Shown here in pieces: positions 8,220 to 15,815 of a stretch of DNA of 47,115 nucleotides. A program made the position numbers and the translations under genes. The stretch comes from Falsiroseomonas selenitidurans. Lineage in GTDB: Bacteria; Pseudomonadota; Alphaproteobacteria; Acetobacterales; Acetobacteraceae. The stretch is from NCBI RefSeq assembly GCF_012103215.1, contig NZ_JAAVNE010000043.1, forward strand, positions 1-47,115, read 5' to 3'. Under the pieces are notes generated by a model, which worked only from the letters and a program-made list of their open reading frames with translations, made no database searches and was not told the origin of the DNA. Each line of letters opens with the position of its first letter. Positions within the stretch are counted from its first letter, which is position 1.

Positions 8220-8248
8220 GATATAGAACACAGGTCGAACAACTCCAA
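8220..8248 (-). promoter_or_regulatory. Putative promoter for the pentapeptide-uvrD unit
   Basis: On the minus strand, TTGGAG (8243-8248) and TATATC (8220-8225) are separated by exactly 17 bp, in an AT-rich spot of a very GC-rich region. Transcription would begin about 7 nt downstream of the -10 box, at or next to the GTG at 8213, suggesting a leaderless message. This agrees with the lack of a ribosome-binding site before that GTG. Confidence 0.4.
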
Positions 8249-8259
8249 CCTCGCACCCG

Positions 8260-9201
8260 TTGGCGCCCCCGCACTTGCTCCGCTTCCTCGAATGGTCGGC
8301 GCGCCACGGCGCCGCGCTGCTGGGCTTCGGCGTGTTCATCGGCGTGCTGGTGCCGCCGCTGGCCGCCGCGACGCGGGACGTGGTGACGCCGGTGGTCGCC
8401 TGCCTGATGACGCTGGTGCTGCTGCGCGTCGATTTCGGCCAGGTGCTGGGTTATCTGCGCCGGCCGATTCTGGTGGCGGCGCTGCTGGCCTGGGTGCTGC
8501 TGGCCTGCCCCGTGATCGTCTTCCTCGTGGTGCGGGTGCTGGGAATGGAGGGGCCGCTGGCGGCCGCCCTGGTCATCATGGCCACCGGCTGCGCCGCCAC
8601 CTCCTCCCCGGCCTTCGCCCGCATGGTGGGGCTGGACGGGGAGATTTCCCTGGTGGTGGCAGTGCTGTCGACGCTGCTGGTGCCCTTCACCGCGCCGCCC
8701 CTGGCGCTGGGGTTGATGGGGATCGACCTGGCGATTTCGCTCGGCGGGCTGATGGCGCGGCTGGCGCTGGTGGTGGGGCTGCCGCTGGCGGTGTCGCTCG
8801 TGATCCGCCGCCTGGCCGGGCCGGCGCGGCTGCAGCGCTATGGCCGTGGCGTGGATGGCGCGGTGGTGCTGCTGGTGGTGCTCTACGGCTTCGGCGTGAT
8901 GGACGGGCTGCAGGCGACGATCCTGGCGGAGCCGCTCTGGGTGCTGGGCGGGGTCGCGCTGGCCTTTGCCGGCAATTTCGGCCTGAACATCCTGACGGCG
9001 CTCGCCTTCCTGCGGGTGGCCGGGGCGCGCGTGGCGCTTTCGGGCGGGCTGCTCTCCGGCAACCGCAACATGGCGCTCTATCTGGCGGTGCTGCCGGCGG
9101 CGACCGATCCGCGCATCCTGATGTTCTTCGCCCTGTGCCAGTTCCCGCTATTCCTGTCGCCGATGCTGCTGCGCCCCGTGTATGAGCGCCTGCGGTCCTG
9201 A
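8260..9201 (+). CDS. BASS/SBF-like membrane transporter
   Basis: An integral membrane protein of about 313 residues with roughly nine to ten hydrophobic segments, arranged as in the bile acid:sodium symporter superfamily. Conserved-looking elements are GCAATSSPAFARMVGLD (about 107-123), a polar, small-residue segment at the crossover position, and a late GNFGLNILTALAF and SGNRNMALYLAVLP. The first codon in this frame is TTG at 8260; TTG at 8275 is an alternative, and neither has a good ribosome-binding site. The gene is divergent from the pentapeptide gene with a very short shared promoter region. Substrate unknown: relatives carry bile acids, pyruvate, pantoate or arsenite. There are no neighbours that suggest the cargo. 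Confidence 0.75.
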   Translation: MAPPHLLRFLEWSARHGAALLGFGVFIGVLVPPLAAATRDVVTPVVACLMTLVLLRVDFGQVLGYLRRPILVAALLAWVLLACPVIVFLVVRVLGMEGPLAAALVIMATGCAATSSPAFARMVGLDGEISLVVAVLSTLLVPFTAPPLALGLMGIDLAISLGGLMARLALVVGLPLAVSLVIRRLAGPARLQRYGRGVDGAVVLLVVLYGFGVMDGLQATILAEPLWVLGGVALAFAGNFGLNILTALAFLRVAGARVALSGGLLSGNRNMALYLAVLPAATDPRILMFFALCQFPLFLSPMLLRPVYERLRS

Positions 9202-9267
9202 ACCCCCCTTGCGGGATGCCGCGCTTGCCCCTTGTGATGCGGCAGTAACGGCAGGAGGAACGCCGAG

Positions 9268-9678
9268 ATGGCATGGCCAGACCCGCAGCGCCCGGGTGAG
9301 CCCGCGGATGCCTCGCGCCCCTGGCATTGGGTGGCGCGGGTGGAGGATGCGGGCGGCGCGCCGCTGCCGATCGGCTGGAACGGCGCGCTGCGGCAATGGA
9401 TGGTCTGGGATGGCAGCGCGCTGACGGCGGTGGAGGCGGCGCGCCGATTCCGCTACCTCGGCCCCTGCCTGACGCCGGAGGAGGTGGCGGCAGCCCGCAC
9501 CGCCCGGGCGGCAGCAGAGGAGCCGCGCGGCCTGGCGGCGCTGGCCGCTTCCGCCACCCCGCCGCCGCCGCCCGCCATGGTGTTCCGCCGCGACGCGGTG
9601 CGGAACCACCTGCTGATCTTCGCCGGCACGCTGGCGGGCACGCTGTTCCTGGCGGAGTGGATCATCGGCGCGCGCTGA
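9268..9678 (+). CDS. Hypothetical protein with C-terminal membrane anchor
   Basis: A 136-residue protein of no family I recognise. It is preceded by a good ribosome-binding site (AGGAGG at 9253-9258, 9 nt before the ATG). The N-terminal 75 residues are Trp-rich (WHWVARVED, IGWNGALRQWMVWDG) and look like a small beta-rich domain. A Pro/Ala-rich linker follows (ATPPPPPA), and the last 25 residues form one transmembrane helix (LLIFAGTLAGTLFLAEWII). Inferred topology: cytoplasmic domain tethered to the inner membrane. It lies 66 bp after the transporter gene on the same strand and may be co-transcribed with it; it converges on metF. Confidence 0.7.
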   Translation: MAWPDPQRPGEPADASRPWHWVARVEDAGGAPLPIGWNGALRQWMVWDGSALTAVEAARRFRYLGPCLTPEEVAAARTARAAAEEPRGLAALAASATPPPPPAMVFRRDAVRNHLLIFAGTLAGTLFLAEWIIGAR

Positions 9679-9699
9679 CCCCTCCCCCGGTTCCGCCGG

Positions 9700-10632
9700 C
9701 TACGCCTTCCGGGGCCGCGCGCCCAGCAGATGGGCAATGGCGTAGCTGAGATCGGCGCGGTTCAGGGTATAGAAGTGGAACTCGTCCACCCCGTTCGCCT
9801 GCAGCAGGCGGACCTGCTCGGCCGCGACCACGGCGGCGACCATCCGCCGGGTTTCCGCATCCTCCTCCAGCCCGTCGAACAGTCGTTCCATCCAGCCGGG
9901 AACCGATGCCCCGCACATGGCGCTGAATTTCTTCACCTGCGTGAAATTCGAAACCGGCAGGATGCCGGGGACGATCGGCACCGTGATTCCGGCGGCGGCG
10001 CAGCGATCGATGAAGCGGAGGTAGACATCGGTGTCGAAGAAGTACTGCGTGATGGCCCTGGTCGCCCCGGCGTCGATCTTGCGCTTGAGGAAATCCAGGT
10101 CCGCATCGGCGGAGGAAGCGGCCGGATGCGTTTCCGGATAGGCCCCGACCGAGATGTCGAAATCGCCGATCCGACGCAGCCCGCGCACCAGGTCCTCCGC
10201 CTGGGCATAGCCGCCCGGATGCGGGGTGTAGGTGGCGGCGCCGGCGGGCGGGTCGCCGCGCAGGGCCACGATATGGCGCACCCCGGCCTCCAGGTAGCCG
10301 AGGGCAACCTCGTCGACCTCCGCCTGGGTGGCGCCCACGCAGGTCAGGTGCGCCGCCGGGGTGAGGGAGGTCTCCCGCGCCAGCCGGGCCACCGTCTCAT
10401 GCGTCCGGGTCCGGGTGGTGCCGCCGGCGCCATAGGTGACGGAGACGAAGCGCGGTCCCAGCGGCTCCAGCCGCCGGATCGCCGCCCACAGGGATTGTTC
10501 CAGCGCCTCGTTCTTCGGCGGGAAGAACTCGAAGGAGAGCTTCGGCGGCGGCATTTCGGTCGGCACCGGCAGGCCGGCGACGCGGGGTCCGGTCAGCCAG
10601 CGCTGCAGCGTGCCGGGAAGGGCCATGTCCAT
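9700..10632 (-). CDS. metF: Methylenetetrahydrofolate reductase
   Basis: A 310-residue FAD-dependent TIM-barrel enzyme that reduces 5,10-methylene-THF to 5-methyl-THF for methionine synthesis. Family motifs are present: SFEFFPPK (substrate-binding Glu), FVSVTYGAGGTTR, HLTCVGAT, IVALRGDPP (folate-binding Asp) and the C-terminal EFHFYTLNRADLS, which corresponds to the conserved FY(T)LN motif. The frame is open to 10695, but the ATG at 10632 is preceded by AGAGAG at suitable spacing and gives the usual N-terminus. It is transcribed alone, divergent from mlaA. I looked in the 215-bp leader for a SAM-II or SAH riboswitch and saw none. Confidence 0.95.
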   Translation of the reverse strand: MDMALPGTLQRWLTGPRVAGLPVPTEMPPPKLSFEFFPPKNEALEQSLWAAIRRLEPLGPRFVSVTYGAGGTTRTRTHETVARLARETSLTPAAHLTCVGATQAEVDEVALGYLEAGVRHIVALRGDPPAGAATYTPHPGGYAQAEDLVRGLRRIGDFDISVGAYPETHPAASSADADLDFLKRKIDAGATRAITQYFFDTDVYLRFIDRCAAAGITVPIVPGILPVSNFTQVKKFSAMCGASVPGWMERLFDGLEEDAETRRMVAAVVAAEQVRLLQANGVDEFHFYTLNRADLSYAIAHLLGARPRKA

Positions 10633-10741
10633 CGGGCGGTCTCTCTTGCAGGCCAGGGCGGGAATGCCGAAGTCAAGGAGTGGACGTCGCGGCATCGCCA
10701 GCCGCGAAACTTCACGGTACGTAACTTCACCGGCACCACCG

Positions 10742-10770
10742 TTCCGCTGGCGCCGGTGCCCGCATATAAG
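10742..10770 (+). promoter_or_regulatory. Possible promoter for mlaA-mlaC
   Basis: TATAAG at 10765-10770 is a good -10 candidate with TTCCGC 17 bp upstream as a poor -35. It lies about 80 bp before the mlaA start in an otherwise GC-rich region. The evidence is weak. Confidence 0.25.
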
Positions 10771-10847
10771 GGGCGATGCGCGTCCCAGGAAGGCCCGGGC
10801 CGCGACGGCCTTTGCATGTCCGGCCGCCCGCTCCCGGAGGTCACACG

Positions 10848-11669
10848 TTGATCCGCTTTCGTCGCACCTTGCCTGGCCAGTCCCGGCGCCCCTTGCTGCG
10901 GCCCGTCCTGGCGCTTGCCATCGCGCTGGGCCTCGGCGCCTGCGCCACCCGGCCGGACCCCTCGGATGCGGAAGCCGTGGCCGAGTTCCGGCTGAACAAC
11001 GACCCGCTGGAGCCGCTGAACCGCGGCGCCTACTTCGTCCATCAGGGGCTGGACACGCTGCTGCTGCGCCCGGCGGCGGAGATGTACCAGATCTTCCTGC
11101 CGCCGGAGGTGCGGGTCGCGATCCGCAACGTCCTGGCCAATCTGCGCACCCCGGTGATCCTGGTCAACGACCTGCTGCAGGGCGAAACCCAGCGCGCCGC
11201 CACCACCACGGGCCGCTTCCTGGTCAACACCACGGTGGGCATCGGCGGCATCTTCGACCGCGCGACCGATTTCGGCCTGCTCGGCCACACCGAGGATTTC
11301 GGCCAGACCCTCGCGGTCTGGGGGGCGCCGGAAGGCCCCTACCTGTTCATCCCGGTGCTCGGCCCCTCCAACCCGCGCGACGTGGTGGGCTTCGGCGGCG
11401 ACCTGGCGATGAACCCGATGACCTATGCCGGCAGCGGGCAGACCATGGAGGCCATTACCATCACCCGCACCGGCCTCACCGCGCTCGACACCCGCGAAGG
11501 GCTGATCGCCCCGCTCGACCAGGTCAACGCGACATCGCTCGACCCCTACGCCACGCTGCGTAGTGCCTACCGGCAACGCCGGGTGACCGAGATCCGCAAC
11601 CAGGCGGGGGGCGGCCAGGCCACCTCCGACCTCGGCATCGGGTCCGGCATCCAGGGTCTGCGGCGCTGA
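10848..11669 (+). CDS. mlaA: Phospholipid-transport outer-membrane lipoprotein MlaA (VacJ)
   Basis: A 273-residue lipoprotein that extracts misplaced phospholipids from the outer leaflet of the outer membrane. The start is TTG at 10848, chosen because GGAGGT sits 6 nt upstream and because it leads straight into a lipoprotein signal peptide ending at the lipobox LGAC. The frame is open from an ATG at 10776, but that would bury the signal. Family sequences are clear: NDPLEPLNRGAYFVHQGLD, NVLANLRTPVILVNDLLQG, RFLVNTTVGIGGIFD, EDFGQTLAVWG and GPYLFIPVLGPSNPRD. It is followed 29 bp later by mlaC. The ABC components MlaFEDB are not in this window, so they must be encoded elsewhere, a common alphaproteobacterial arrangement. 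Confidence 0.93.
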   Translation: MIRFRRTLPGQSRRPLLRPVLALAIALGLGACATRPDPSDAEAVAEFRLNNDPLEPLNRGAYFVHQGLDTLLLRPAAEMYQIFLPPEVRVAIRNVLANLRTPVILVNDLLQGETQRAATTTGRFLVNTTVGIGGIFDRATDFGLLGHTEDFGQTLAVWGAPEGPYLFIPVLGPSNPRDVVGFGGDLAMNPMTYAGSGQTMEAITITRTGLTALDTREGLIAPLDQVNATSLDPYATLRSAYRQRRVTEIRNQAGGGQATSDLGIGSGIQGLRR

Positions 11670-11698
11670 GCCGCACCCGCTGCGAGAAGGATGATCCC

Positions 11699-12340
11699 AT
11701 GACCGCCCCACATCGACGCACCCTGCTGCTTGGCCTGGCCGGGCTGGGCCTGGCCGGGCTCGGCCAGGGCACCCCGGCCCGCGCCCAGCAGATGGACATC
11801 ACCCGCGCCTCCGGCTTCATCCAGTCCACCGGCCAGGAACTGGTGGCCGCCATCAACGCCGCCGGCCCGGTGGCGGAGCGCCGGGACCGCGTCGGCGCCA
11901 TCCTGCGCCGCGCCGTGGATGTGGACGGCGTGGGCCGCTTCATTCTGGGGCGCTGGTGGCGCACCGCAAGCCCGGCGCAGCATCAGGAATACCTGCAGCT
12001 GTTCCAGGAAGTGCTGATCCGCAACCTCTCCTCCCGCTTCGGCGAATACCAGGGCCTGACCTTCACCATGGGCCGCAGCCAGGCGCGAACCGAGGAGGAC
12101 GTGCTGGTGAACACGGTCATCGAGCGCAGCGGCAGCCCCGCCTTCGGGCTGGACTGGCGGGTGGCGGAAGTGGACGGGCAGCCCAAGGTCGTCGACGTGA
12201 TCGCGGAAGGCACCAGCCTGCGGCTGACCACGCGCAGCGAATACAGCAGCGTGATCTCCCGCAACGGCGGCAATGTGCAGGCCCTGCTGAACGCCATGCG
12301 GCAGCAGATCACCCAACTCGCCGCCCGCGAAGGCGGCTGA
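11699..12340 (+). CDS. mlaC: Periplasmic phospholipid-binding protein MlaC (Ttg2D)
   Basis: A 213-residue soluble periplasmic shuttle that carries phospholipid between MlaA and the inner-membrane MlaFEDB complex. The N-terminus (HRRTLLLGLAGLGLAGLGQGTPARAQ) is a signal peptide with an ARA/Q cleavage site. The body carries the Ttg2 family layout: DVDGVGRFILGRWWRTASPAQHQEYLQLFQ followed by RNLSSRFGEYQG, and DWRVAEVDGQPKVVDVIAEGTSL near the end. AGAAGG lies 9 nt before the ATG. The gene sits between mlaA and a 3-hydroxyisobutyryl-CoA hydrolase gene beginning 6 bp later, so all three probably share a transcript although the third is functionally unrelated. Confidence 0.92.
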   Translation: MTAPHRRTLLLGLAGLGLAGLGQGTPARAQQMDITRASGFIQSTGQELVAAINAAGPVAERRDRVGAILRRAVDVDGVGRFILGRWWRTASPAQHQEYLQLFQEVLIRNLSSRFGEYQGLTFTMGRSQARTEEDVLVNTVIERSGSPAFGLDWRVAEVDGQPKVVDVIAEGTSLRLTTRSEYSSVISRNGGNVQALLNAMRQQITQLAAREGG

Positions 12341-12346
12341 TCGCGG

Positions 12347-13372
12347 ATGACCGAGGCGAGCGAGCCCACCATTCTTCTGCGGCAGGAGGGGGCCGCCGGC
12401 ACCCTGGTGCTGAACCGGCCGCGGGCGCTGAACGCGCTCGACCTCGGCATGATCGCCTCGCTGGACCAGGCCTGCGGCCGGCTGGCGGCGGATGCTGCGG
12501 TGCGGCTGGTGGTGCTGGAAGGCGCCGGCGGCCGCGCCTTCTGCGCCGGCGGCGATGTGCGGCGCATCCGCGAACTGGCGCTGGCCGGGGATGCCGCCGG
12601 GGTCCACGCCTTCTTTGCCGGCGAATACGCGGTGAACGCCGCCATCGCCGGCTTCCCGAAGCCCTGGATCAGCCTGATCGACGGCGTCTGCATGGGCGGC
12701 GGCATCGGGGTCTCGGTCCATGGCAGCCACCGCGTGGTGACGGAGCACGCCTTGCTGGCCATGCCGGAAACCGCGATTGCCCTGTTCCCGGATGTCGGCA
12801 CCTCCTTCGTCCTGCCGCGCCTGCGCGCCGGCAGCCCGGGTGCGATGGGGCGCTGGCTGGCGCTGACCGGCGCGCGGCTGCGCGGGGCGGAGGCGGTGGA
12901 GGCCGGGCTGGCCACCCATTTCGTGCCGCGCGAACGCCTGGCCGGGTTGCGCGCGGCGCTGCTGGAAGGCGATGCCGCGGCGGTGGATCGCTTCGCCGAG
13001 CCGGTGCCGCCGGGCGCCATCGCCGCCCAGCGCCCGGCCATCGACCGCTGCTTCGGCGCCGAAAGCCTGCCCGCCATCCAGGCCGCGCTGGCCGCCGAGG
13101 ACAGCGACTGGGCGCGGGAACAGGCCGCCATCCTCGCCCGGATGTCGCCCACCAGCCTGGCGGTGACGCTGGAATTGCTGCGCCGGGGCGCCGGGTTGGA
13201 CCTGGCGGGCTGCCTGGCGCTGGAGTTGGCCCTGACCGGCCCCGTCACCCGCCACCCGGATTTCGCAGAGGGCGTGCGCGCGGTGCTGGTGGACAAGGAC
13301 AACGCGCCGCGCTGGGCGCCGGTGCCGGCGGACCTCTCCGGCTTCTTCCCGGCCACGGCTCAGGCGGCCTGA
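12347..13372 (+). CDS. 3-hydroxyisobutyryl-CoA hydrolase (crotonase superfamily)
   Basis: A 341-residue enzyme of valine catabolism that frees 3-hydroxyisobutyrate from its CoA ester (EC 3.1.2.4). Crotonase landmarks are FCAGGDVRRI (66-75, oxyanion hole) and MGGGIGVSVHGSHRVVTE (116-133). The diagnostic MPETAIALFPDVG (139-151) supplies the catalytic Glu141 and Asp149 typical of the hydrolase rather than of simple enoyl-CoA hydratases. The length, with the extra C-terminal helical region, also fits HIBCH. It begins 6 bp after mlaC and is followed by a convergent GntR regulator. No other valine-catabolic gene is adjacent, so its link to the mla genes is probably only positional. Confidence 0.88.
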   Translation: MTEASEPTILLRQEGAAGTLVLNRPRALNALDLGMIASLDQACGRLAADAAVRLVVLEGAGGRAFCAGGDVRRIRELALAGDAAGVHAFFAGEYAVNAAIAGFPKPWISLIDGVCMGGGIGVSVHGSHRVVTEHALLAMPETAIALFPDVGTSFVLPRLRAGSPGAMGRWLALTGARLRGAEAVEAGLATHFVPRERLAGLRAALLEGDAAAVDRFAEPVPPGAIAAQRPAIDRCFGAESLPAIQAALAAEDSDWAREQAAILARMSPTSLAVTLELLRRGAGLDLAGCLALELALTGPVTRHPDFAEGVRAVLVDKDNAPRWAPVPADLSGFFPATAQAA

Positions 13373-13400
13373 CCGCAGGTCGCCGGGCCGGTGGCCCCGG

Positions 13401-14153
13401 TCAGCGCAGCTTGACGTCGATGCGGACCATGTCGCCGCGATAGATCCCGTTCGCGGCCATCAGCAGCACGCCCTGGGCGTCGATCGCCGCGCGGTGGACA
13501 TGCGCCACCGGGGCGTTCAGCGGCAGGTGCAGGCCGGCGGCGGTTTCCACATCGGCCGCGCCGATGGTCAGGGTCTGGTGCGCCTCCGCGATCTTCACGC
13601 CGGGGATGCTGGCCACCAGGCGCAGCGCCGTCTTGGTGACCAGGTCCTCCTGGGTCACCAGGGGCGAAAGCCGCTCATCCAGCCAGACATCCGCAAGCAG
13701 GAAGGGCGCCCCGTCGCGCCAATGGCGCCGGCGCAGGTGGCGGTACAGCGGCGCCGGGCTGCCCTGGCGGGCCGGCACCCCGGCGCCGTCCTGGCCCGGC
13801 ATGTCCGCCAGGATCTCGATCCGCGCGCCCTCGCGGGACCGCAGCAGGCCGTTCCAGTCGGTCTCGACGTCGCACCACAGGCGCGGCGGCGGCGCGGCGC
13901 GGACGAAGGTGCCCTTGGCGCGGAAACGCTCGATCAGCCCCTCATCGGCCAGCTGGTCCAGCGCCTGGCGGATGGTGGCGCGGGCCACGCCGCATTCGGC
14001 GGCCAGTTCGTCCACCGTCGGAATCTGGCGGCCGGCCTGCCAGATTCCCTGCTCCACCCGATGGCGGAACAGCGTGGCAAGCTGGAGGTAGCGGGCGACC
14101 GCACTGCGGTTGAGGTCTGGGGTGGGGCCCGCGGGCCTCCGGCTCAGGGTCAT
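13401..14153 (-). CDS. GntR-family regulator, HutC/UTRA type
   Basis: A 250-residue transcription factor. The N-terminal winged helix (about 17-85) has the GntR pattern RHRVEQGIWQAGRQIPTVDELAAECGVARATIRQALDQLADEGLIERFRAKGTFV. The C-terminal UTRA effector domain (about 105-245) includes RRHWRDGAPFLLADVWLDERL and the closing ILLMAANGIYRGDMVRIDVKL. UTRA domains bind small acids, sugars or amino-acid derivatives. The gene converges on the hydrolase gene and is not next to an evident target operon. The nearest catabolic cluster begins 2.5 kb away on the plus strand (16668) and is one possible target, but nothing in the sequence proves it. Confidence 0.9.
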   Translation of the reverse strand: MTLSRRPAGPTPDLNRSAVARYLQLATLFRHRVEQGIWQAGRQIPTVDELAAECGVARATIRQALDQLADEGLIERFRAKGTFVRAAPPPRLWCDVETDWNGLLRSREGARIEILADMPGQDGAGVPARQGSPAPLYRHLRRRHWRDGAPFLLADVWLDERLSPLVTQEDLVTKTALRLVASIPGVKIAEAHQTLTIGAADVETAAGLHLPLNAPVAHVHRAAIDAQGVLLMAANGIYRGDMVRIDVKLR

Positions 14154-14233
14154 GCGGCGATCCGTTCGGCGCGGCCGGGCGCCGCGCCGGCGCAGAATAG
14201 CGCAGGCGGTGGGCGGGCGGCACCTGTCGCCGC

Positions 14234-14302
14234 GTGGCCGCCCCGGCCCGGGACCTGTGGCCGCCCCGGCCCGGGACTTGTGACCGCCCCGGCCCGGGAA
14301 GC
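14234..14302. repeat. Three tandem copies of a 23-bp GC-rich repeat
   Basis: Copies start at 14234, 14257 and 14280 with an exact 23-bp period. The core GTGGCCGCCCCGGCCCGGG is shared by copies 1 and 2 and differs at one base in copy 3. Each copy contains a self-complementary CCCGGG. The array sits in the non-coding gap between the GntR gene start and the end of the DUF3052-like gene. Confidence 0.8.
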
Positions 14303-14320
14303 GCGGCCGGCTGGCCGCGC
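14301..14320 (-). terminator. GC-rich hairpin after the DUF3052-like gene
   Basis: A perfect 8-bp stem, GCGCGGCC paired to GGCCGCGC with a GGCT loop, lies 8 bp beyond the stop of the minus-strand gene ending at 14329. It has no T-run. The position suggests a terminator or 3'-end structure. Confidence 0.45.
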
Positions 14321-14328
14321 CGTCGGGT

Positions 14329-14742
14329 TCAGGCGCCGGCGCGCATGATCTTGGGGATTTCCTCGCGGAAGCGGAAGCGGAGCGCGGACCAGGTGTCGTC
14401 CAGCGCTACCTGCGTCACCGGCAGCAGCCCCTCGGAGGTCAGCGGGTCCCAGCCATGGTCGCGGTCCAGGTCAGAGCGCACCGGCCCGGTCTTCTTCGGG
14501 TAGGCGAACCAGAGCCGGGCACCGATCCCGTAGAGGTTCAGGGCTCGCGGCGCGACCGCGCGCAGCGCGACCTTGTCCGCCGCGAAGGCCAGGATCAGGT
14601 CGGCCGCGGCCGTGGCCCCATTGGGCAGGCCGAAGGTCATCCCCGGGGGATTGCCGAGTACCGCACACGCCATGCCAGGGCGGTAGCCCAGCTTGCGTGC
14701 CACCTCCCCGATTACGACACCCATTCGAATAGTTTCCGTCAC
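14329..14742 (-). CDS. DUF3052-like small protein
   Basis: A small protein (about 137 residues from GTG 14742, 131 from ATG 14724) resembling DUF3052 proteins. It has an N-terminal VARKLGYRPGMACAVLGNPPG, a central acidic-hydrophobic core, and the characteristic ARLWFAYPKKTG..SDL..DHGWDPL followed by VALDDTWSALRFRFREEI. The frame is open to an ATG at 14799, but those residues lack similarity. The function of the family is unknown; it is a single-domain cytoplasmic protein. The gene is transcribed away from the GT2 gene and ends at a GC-rich hairpin and tandem repeats. Confidence 0.75.
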   Translation of the reverse strand: MTETIRMGVVIGEVARKLGYRPGMACAVLGNPPGMTFGLPNGATAAADLILAFAADKVALRAVAPRALNLYGIGARLWFAYPKKTGPVRSDLDRDHGWDPLTSEGLLPVTQVALDDTWSALRFRFREEIPKIMRAGA

Positions 14743-14937
14743 GGAGTTGCCACCATCCAGGGGGCATAGCGCATCTGCTGACGCAGCGCAGCCATGCAAT
14801 CGGCAGGGCCGCCCTGCGTTTTTGGTCGGCCGGGTTACACTTCACGCATACTAAGTTTCGAGAATCCAGGGCAAAGCGTTATGGTTTGCCTCCCGCACCC
14901 TCGCCGCCGCCCCGGCGCGCATGCCAAGCCGACCCGC

Positions 14938-15792
14938 ATGGACCCGCTTCCGCGCGTGACCGCTGTGACCGTTACCTGGCGCAGCGCGGCCCAGATCCGC
15001 GGTTTCCTGGCAGCCTGCCCGCCTGGCATGCCCGTCATCGTCGTCGACAATGCCAGCCCGGACGACACCGCCGCCGTGGCCCGCGCCGCGCGCCCGGAGG
15101 CGCTGGTGCTGGAGAATCCGGCCAATCTGGGCTTCGGCGCCGGCTGCAACCGCGGGTTGGACCACGTGGCCACCGAATTCGCCCTGCTGGTCAACCCGGA
15201 TTGCCGGCTGGGTGCCACCGCCATCGCCGCCCTGGTCGCGGCGGCGGAGGCGCATCCCGAATGCCGGCTGGTGGCGCCGCGAATCGAGGACGGCGCCGGC
15301 CAGCCGGTGCGGTCCTGGGACGTGGCGCAGCCGCGCCGCCCCAGGCTGCGCCGCGACCGCCGGGCCGAGCCCTGGCCGGAGGGCCGGTTCTGCGCCGACT
15401 TCGCCTCCGGCGCCTGCCTGCTGCTGCGCCCGGCCCAGGGGCTGCGCTTCGACGAGGGCTATTTCCTGTTCTACGAGGATGACGACCTCTGCGCCCAGGC
15501 CGGCCATGTGCTGGTGGAGCCGCTGGCCCGGGTGCGCCATGCCGGCGGCGCGTCATCCCCGCCGGATGCGGCGACGCGCTGGCGCAAGGCGCGGCACATG
15601 GCCTGGTCGCGGCTGCGCTATGCCAGCCGGCATGGCGGCGGGCCGGCGGCGGCGCGCCGCCAGGGGCTGCTCCGCCTGCTGCACCATGCCGGCCGCGCGC
15701 TGGGCCATGCGATGACGCTCAGCCGCGGCAAGCTGTGGACCGATCTGGCGGGGCTGGCCGGCACGCTCGCCTGGCTTGCGGGGCGGCGATAG
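14938..15792 (+). CDS. GT2 family glycosyltransferase (rhamnosyltransferase-like)
   Basis: A 284-residue GT-A glycosyltransferase. The N-terminal TAVTVTWRSAAQIRGFLAAC begins the nucleotide-sugar fold, followed by VIVVDNASPDDT, ENPANLGFGAGCNRGLD and LLVNPDCRL, where the DxD-type metal site is replaced by NPD as in many rhamnosyltransferase-like members. The acceptor region DEGYFLFYEDDDLCAQA supplies the catalytic acidic cluster. The C-terminal 60 residues are basic and amphipathic, consistent with membrane association. The ATG at 14938 is preferred; an in-frame ATG at 14881 would add 19 residues. The gene is isolated from the large polysaccharide locus in the right third of the window; its acceptor is unknown. 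Confidence 0.85.
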   Translation: MDPLPRVTAVTVTWRSAAQIRGFLAACPPGMPVIVVDNASPDDTAAVARAARPEALVLENPANLGFGAGCNRGLDHVATEFALLVNPDCRLGATAIAALVAAAEAHPECRLVAPRIEDGAGQPVRSWDVAQPRRPRLRRDRRAEPWPEGRFCADFASGACLLLRPAQGLRFDEGYFLFYEDDDLCAQAGHVLVEPLARVRHAGGASSPPDAATRWRKARHMAWSRLRYASRHGGGPAAARRQGLLRLLHHAGRALGHAMTLSRGKLWTDLAGLAGTLAWLAGRR

Positions 15793-15815
15793 GGAATCGG
15801 CCCCGACCGGCCCGG

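Noticed and set aside
7717..8307. N-terminal extension of the helicase to 8307
   Set aside because: It overlaps the pentapeptide gene in another frame and lacks helicase features; the ATG at 7716 starts the family sequence.
10633..10847. SAM or SAH riboswitch upstream of metF
   Set aside because: The leader shows no SAM-II, SAM/SAH or SAH core pattern.
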